Positions 61,480 to 64,000 of a stretch of 64,000 bases of DNA are shown piece after piece. The stretch is taken from assembly GCA_049682815.1 (NCBI GenBank), contig JBAUII010000143.1, positions 51,440-115,439 of the forward strand. The letters are read 5' to 3'. The position numbers and the translations under genes are program-made. The notes under the pieces are model-generated. The model made no database searches. It was not told the origin of the DNA and was given only the letters and a program-made list of their open reading frames with translations. Source of the stretch: DASWID01 sp049682815 (GTDB lineage Bacteria > Desulfobacterota_D > UBA1144 > Nemesobacterales > CSP1-2). Position 1 is the first letter of the stretch. Each line of letters begins with the position of its first letter.

Positions 61480-63390
61480 TTACCGAGCAACCAGATCGAG
61501 CGTAATCCTCCTCCTCTCCGCATCCGCCTCTTCAACCTTAACCTTTACTCTCTGACCAATCTCAAAAGGTCCTTTGTTACTCCTTTTTATTTTTTCTCTT
61601 GGCACAAATCCCTCAACGAAGACTTCCGTAAGCTCTACGAAAATCCCAAACGGAAGAACACTCACGACAATACCTTCGAATTCTTTTCCAACGTGCGATT
61701 TCATCATGTTTGCGCTCTCGAGTTTTATAGCCTCCCTCTCAAGTTCGTCAGCATATCTCTCCCGCATCGAACAGTGATTTGATATCCACTCCAGAGACTC
61801 AGTCGTATACGGAATTTTCCTTCCACTGAGAATACAATCGATAAGTCTATGAACTACCAAATCAGGATACCGCCTTATTGGCGATGTAAAGTGTGTATAA
61901 TGCCTGAGTGCTAGACCAAAATGACCCCTGGCTGCTGTAGAATATAATGCTCGTTTTAACGATCGCAGTATCAGCATATTTACTGCAATCTCCTCAGGTC
62001 TCCCTTTCGACTGCAGGATTACCCTTTGAATATCTCTAGCCTGGATGTTCCCGTTAGATTTAAGAAAATAGCCTAGCTTTTTCAGGTCATCAGCGAGCTC
62101 CTTCAAAGAAATAATATCAGGGATATCATGTATACGATAAATAGAGGGCGTTTTCACGTTGAATATATGCGTAGCCACACTGGTGTTAGCAGCTATCATA
62201 AACTCCTCGATTATTCCATGCGCAATGTTCCTAGTAAGCTTTACTACATCGACCGTTCTTCCAAGCTCGTCTCGTATAAGCTCTGGTTCAGGTATATCGA
62301 AGTTAAGCTCCCCATTTGAAATACGTCGTTCCCTGACTCTTTCGTAGAGCTCTTTCATTAAATGGAGACCTTGAACTATCTCTTTTTTCACACCTTTTTC
62401 AGCAGACTGTTTGTTTAGCAACTCCGAAGCAAGTGAGTAGTTTAATCTTGCATGACTTCGTATTACACTCTTATAGACCTTGTAGTCCTTTATCTCACCG
62501 CTTTCGTAAAATTGCATCTCGACGGTCTTAGTAAGTCTGTCTTCATGAGGAACAAGGCTGCACAATTCATTTGAAAGTTTTTCAGGGAGCATCGGTACGA
62601 CCCTGTGCGGCATATAAATGCTAGTCCCTCGCTGCAGCGCATCATTATCAATACCACTCCCAAGTATTACGTAATTAGTAACATCCGCTATGGACACCCA
62701 GAGTTTATATTCATCGCCAGCACGTGTAATGCCTACTGCGTCATCGAAATCCTTTGCAGTATCGTTATCAATTGTAAAAATGCAGCAGCCCCTCAAATCC
62801 ACCCTTCCCCTCAAATACTCAGGACTGACTTCAGAAGGAATTTCTTCAGACTCGCGCAACGCTTCCGTTGAAAAACCGTTTGGAATATTATATTCTGCCG
62901 AGAGCCCCCTATACTCAACATCGATCTTCCCGGCTTTTCCTAAGACTTCAACAATGTTAATTTTTGGAATATTTTCCTTAACTCTCTCTCCCTGAAGTCC
63001 AGCTATAACCAGACTGCCACTCCTTATCCCTTTCACATCACCGAGCCTAACCGGAATCCTCGAACCGTTTGTATTTCTAGCTAATATAATCCCCGTTTTT
63101 CCTGTTCTTATGAACTTTCCAATGATTTTACCTTCATTTCGAACCCTTGCGGGAGAAAGCGATGTTTTTTCCTTTCCACTGTAGACAACCCCTTCTGGAA
63201 GTACGTACCTTCCCCCTCGGATTCTCAACAGCCTTCCCTCATTTACCATCTTTCTTAGAACCTTCTTAAAGGTCCGCCTATTTTCTTTCGTTACATGAAG
63301 CCGCTTTGAAATTTCTCGAGCTCTAGAAGGTCTGTACGAAGACCTCTTCATGAATTTCTCTATCTCTCTGGGACCCGGTACGTTAGTCAT
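61480..63390 (-). CDS. rnr: ribonuclease R (RNase II/R family)
   Basis: 636 residues in the family order: an N-terminal winged-helix region (SRAREISKRLHVTKENRRTF), cold-shock-like domains, the RNB catalytic domain with FTIDNDTAKDFDDAVGI holding the metal aspartates, the signature HYTHFTSPIRRYPDLVVHRL, and a C-terminal S1 domain (EGIVVSVLPFGIFVELTEVF). It degrades structured RNA 3' to 5'. It lacks the long basic C-terminal tail of E. coli RNase R and is shorter (about 813 there). The ATG is at 63388-63390. Confidence 0.95.
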   Translation of the reverse strand: MTNVPGPREIEKFMKRSSYRPSRAREISKRLHVTKENRRTFKKVLRKMVNEGRLLRIRGGRYVLPEGVVYSGKEKTSLSPARVRNEGKIIGKFIRTGKTGIILARNTNGSRIPVRLGDVKGIRSGSLVIAGLQGERVKENIPKINIVEVLGKAGKIDVEYRGLSAEYNIPNGFSTEALRESEEIPSEVSPEYLRGRVDLRGCCIFTIDNDTAKDFDDAVGITRAGDEYKLWVSIADVTNYVILGSGIDNDALQRGTSIYMPHRVVPMLPEKLSNELCSLVPHEDRLTKTVEMQFYESGEIKDYKVYKSVIRSHARLNYSLASELLNKQSAEKGVKKEIVQGLHLMKELYERVRERRISNGELNFDIPEPELIRDELGRTVDVVKLTRNIAHGIIEEFMIAANTSVATHIFNVKTPSIYRIHDIPDIISLKELADDLKKLGYFLKSNGNIQARDIQRVILQSKGRPEEIAVNMLILRSLKRALYSTAARGHFGLALRHYTHFTSPIRRYPDLVVHRLIDCILSGRKIPYTTESLEWISNHCSMRERYADELEREAIKLESANMMKSHVGKEFEGIVVSVLPFGIFVELTEVFVEGFVPREKIKRSNKGPFEIGQRVKVKVEEADAERRRITLDLVAR

Positions 63391-64000
63391 AGATTTTAAC
63401 CTTTAATGAGATATAATTTGTCTTCGATATTTAATTATTTTATCAAGACTTGGGAAATAACCAATTCTCTACGGTTATAAAACCTTAGCAAATGAAACCC
63501 TCTGCAGCCAGCTTCAGGGAATTCCCTAGTTAAATGAATGATAAATGCCCAAATTGTTTTGTCAATCGCTTTTGGTAATATTAAGCGGAGGAAACATTAA
63601 AGACTTAAAGTATTAACTTAATATTTAAACTCATTCCACTGGAAAGCAATTACATATATCATAAGATAATCATATGAAATCGCAGTTACTTCGACTGGCT
63701 CAGTCGAGGCTCCAGCAGACCCATTTCCTCCTCTAAGTAGAAATAAAAATTGCCCTAATTTGCGTCAAAAATTTCGCAATGCGGAGATGTTAGATTTTTC
63801 GTAGACAAGATCCTAAAAATAATAAATTTCTTGGAAATTTACTCTCCCGCCATCCTCAAGTGTTTTAATAGGGGATCCATTGTTTAATTTTTTGTTTTCT
63901 TTGTCTTGATACTGAAACGAGTTCAGCACAGGTACAAAGAAACAACCCTTCGATCCTTCGATGGAACTCAGGACTCAGGACAAGACCGTCCCTGTATTAT
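63391..64000. other. non-coding end of the window, upstream of rnr
   Basis: About 610 AT-rich bases. The left part would contain the rnr promoter, which was not clearly seen. The right part holds an inverted pair described separately (63896-63942) and nothing recognised as a gene. Confidence 0.5.
63896..63942. repeat. inverted repeat related to the one at 9767-9790
   Basis: TTTCTTTGT (63896-63904) and ACAAAGAAA (63934-63942) are perfect inverted copies, with a smaller CTGAA/TTCAG pair between them. The leading T-rich sequence and the arms resemble the 9.77-kb copy, but the loop is longer (29 bases against 6). Confidence 0.5.

Overview
The window is AT-rich bacterial DNA from a Gram-negative organism. 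This is supported by lipoprotein signal peptides, a LipB lipoylation enzyme, an ABC-type polysaccharide exporter (Wzm/Wzt), a periplasmic di-heme protein and a siroheme sulfite/nitrite reductase. The domain combinations (JAMM-DinG fusion, RpoD-like sigma factor beside RecN and ProA, DEDDh exonuclease with a WYL tail) suggest a deltaproteobacterial-grade or Dadabacteria-like lineage. That placement is inference only; the window contains no rRNA.

Left housekeeping block (about 0.1-13.9 kb). A minus-strand proA-sigma factor-recN operon lies behind a good sigma-70 promoter. Next come a NusG-family antiterminator paralogue, ndk, lipB, holA, rpsT and a small transaldolase. An overlapping ispA-tlyA pair follows, in which tlyA most likely starts at a rare ATT codon, then a CPA-type cation/proton antiporter with a TrkA-like tail, and an initiator tRNA-Met with a near-perfect promoter.

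Central surface-glycan locus (about 14.3-50.0 kb, every intact gene except an IS fragment on the plus strand). It encodes many glycosyltransferases (GT2, GT4, a GT2-GT4 fusion and a methyltransferase-GT2 fusion) and seven polytopic GT-C/PMT-like membrane proteins. Polyprenyl-phosphate sugar synthases of the DPM1/GtrB type could supply those membrane enzymes. Three genes fit a 3-amino sugar route ending in N-formylation (Gfo/Idh oxidoreductase, DegT aminotransferase, sugar N-formyltransferase). Also present are an NDP-sugar epimerase, methyltransferases, a sulfotransferase and the Wzm/Wzt transporter whose ATPase has a C-terminal glycan-binding domain. The expected product is an ABC-exported, terminally modified O-antigen or capsule-like polysaccharide. 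The locus carries decay marks: an IS3 OrfA remnant, a frameshifted FkbM methyltransferase, a truncated IS200/IS605 TnpA beside its hairpin end, and a GT4 fragment.

Right block (about 50.3-64 kb). This holds a di-heme (DUF1111) lipoprotein, a small coiled-coil lipoprotein preceded by an unusual open frame resembling HPr, the exonuclease-WYL protein, a sulfite/nitrite reductase with an extra helical tail, the JAMM-DinG helicase, tRNA-Ser(CGA), a KDPG-aldolase-family protein, a secreted protein/matrixin-like protease/lipoprotein cluster, and RNase R.

Two intergenic islands (about 9.24-9.80 and 53.2-53.65 kb) carry copies of one palindromic repeat family, and a third (63.7-64.0 kb) shares an inverted-repeat motif with the first. 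The most unusual coding observation is a matching C-terminal motif plus coiled coil in two adjacent glycan-locus proteins, a GT2 and a holin-like membrane protein, which may mark a docking pair.
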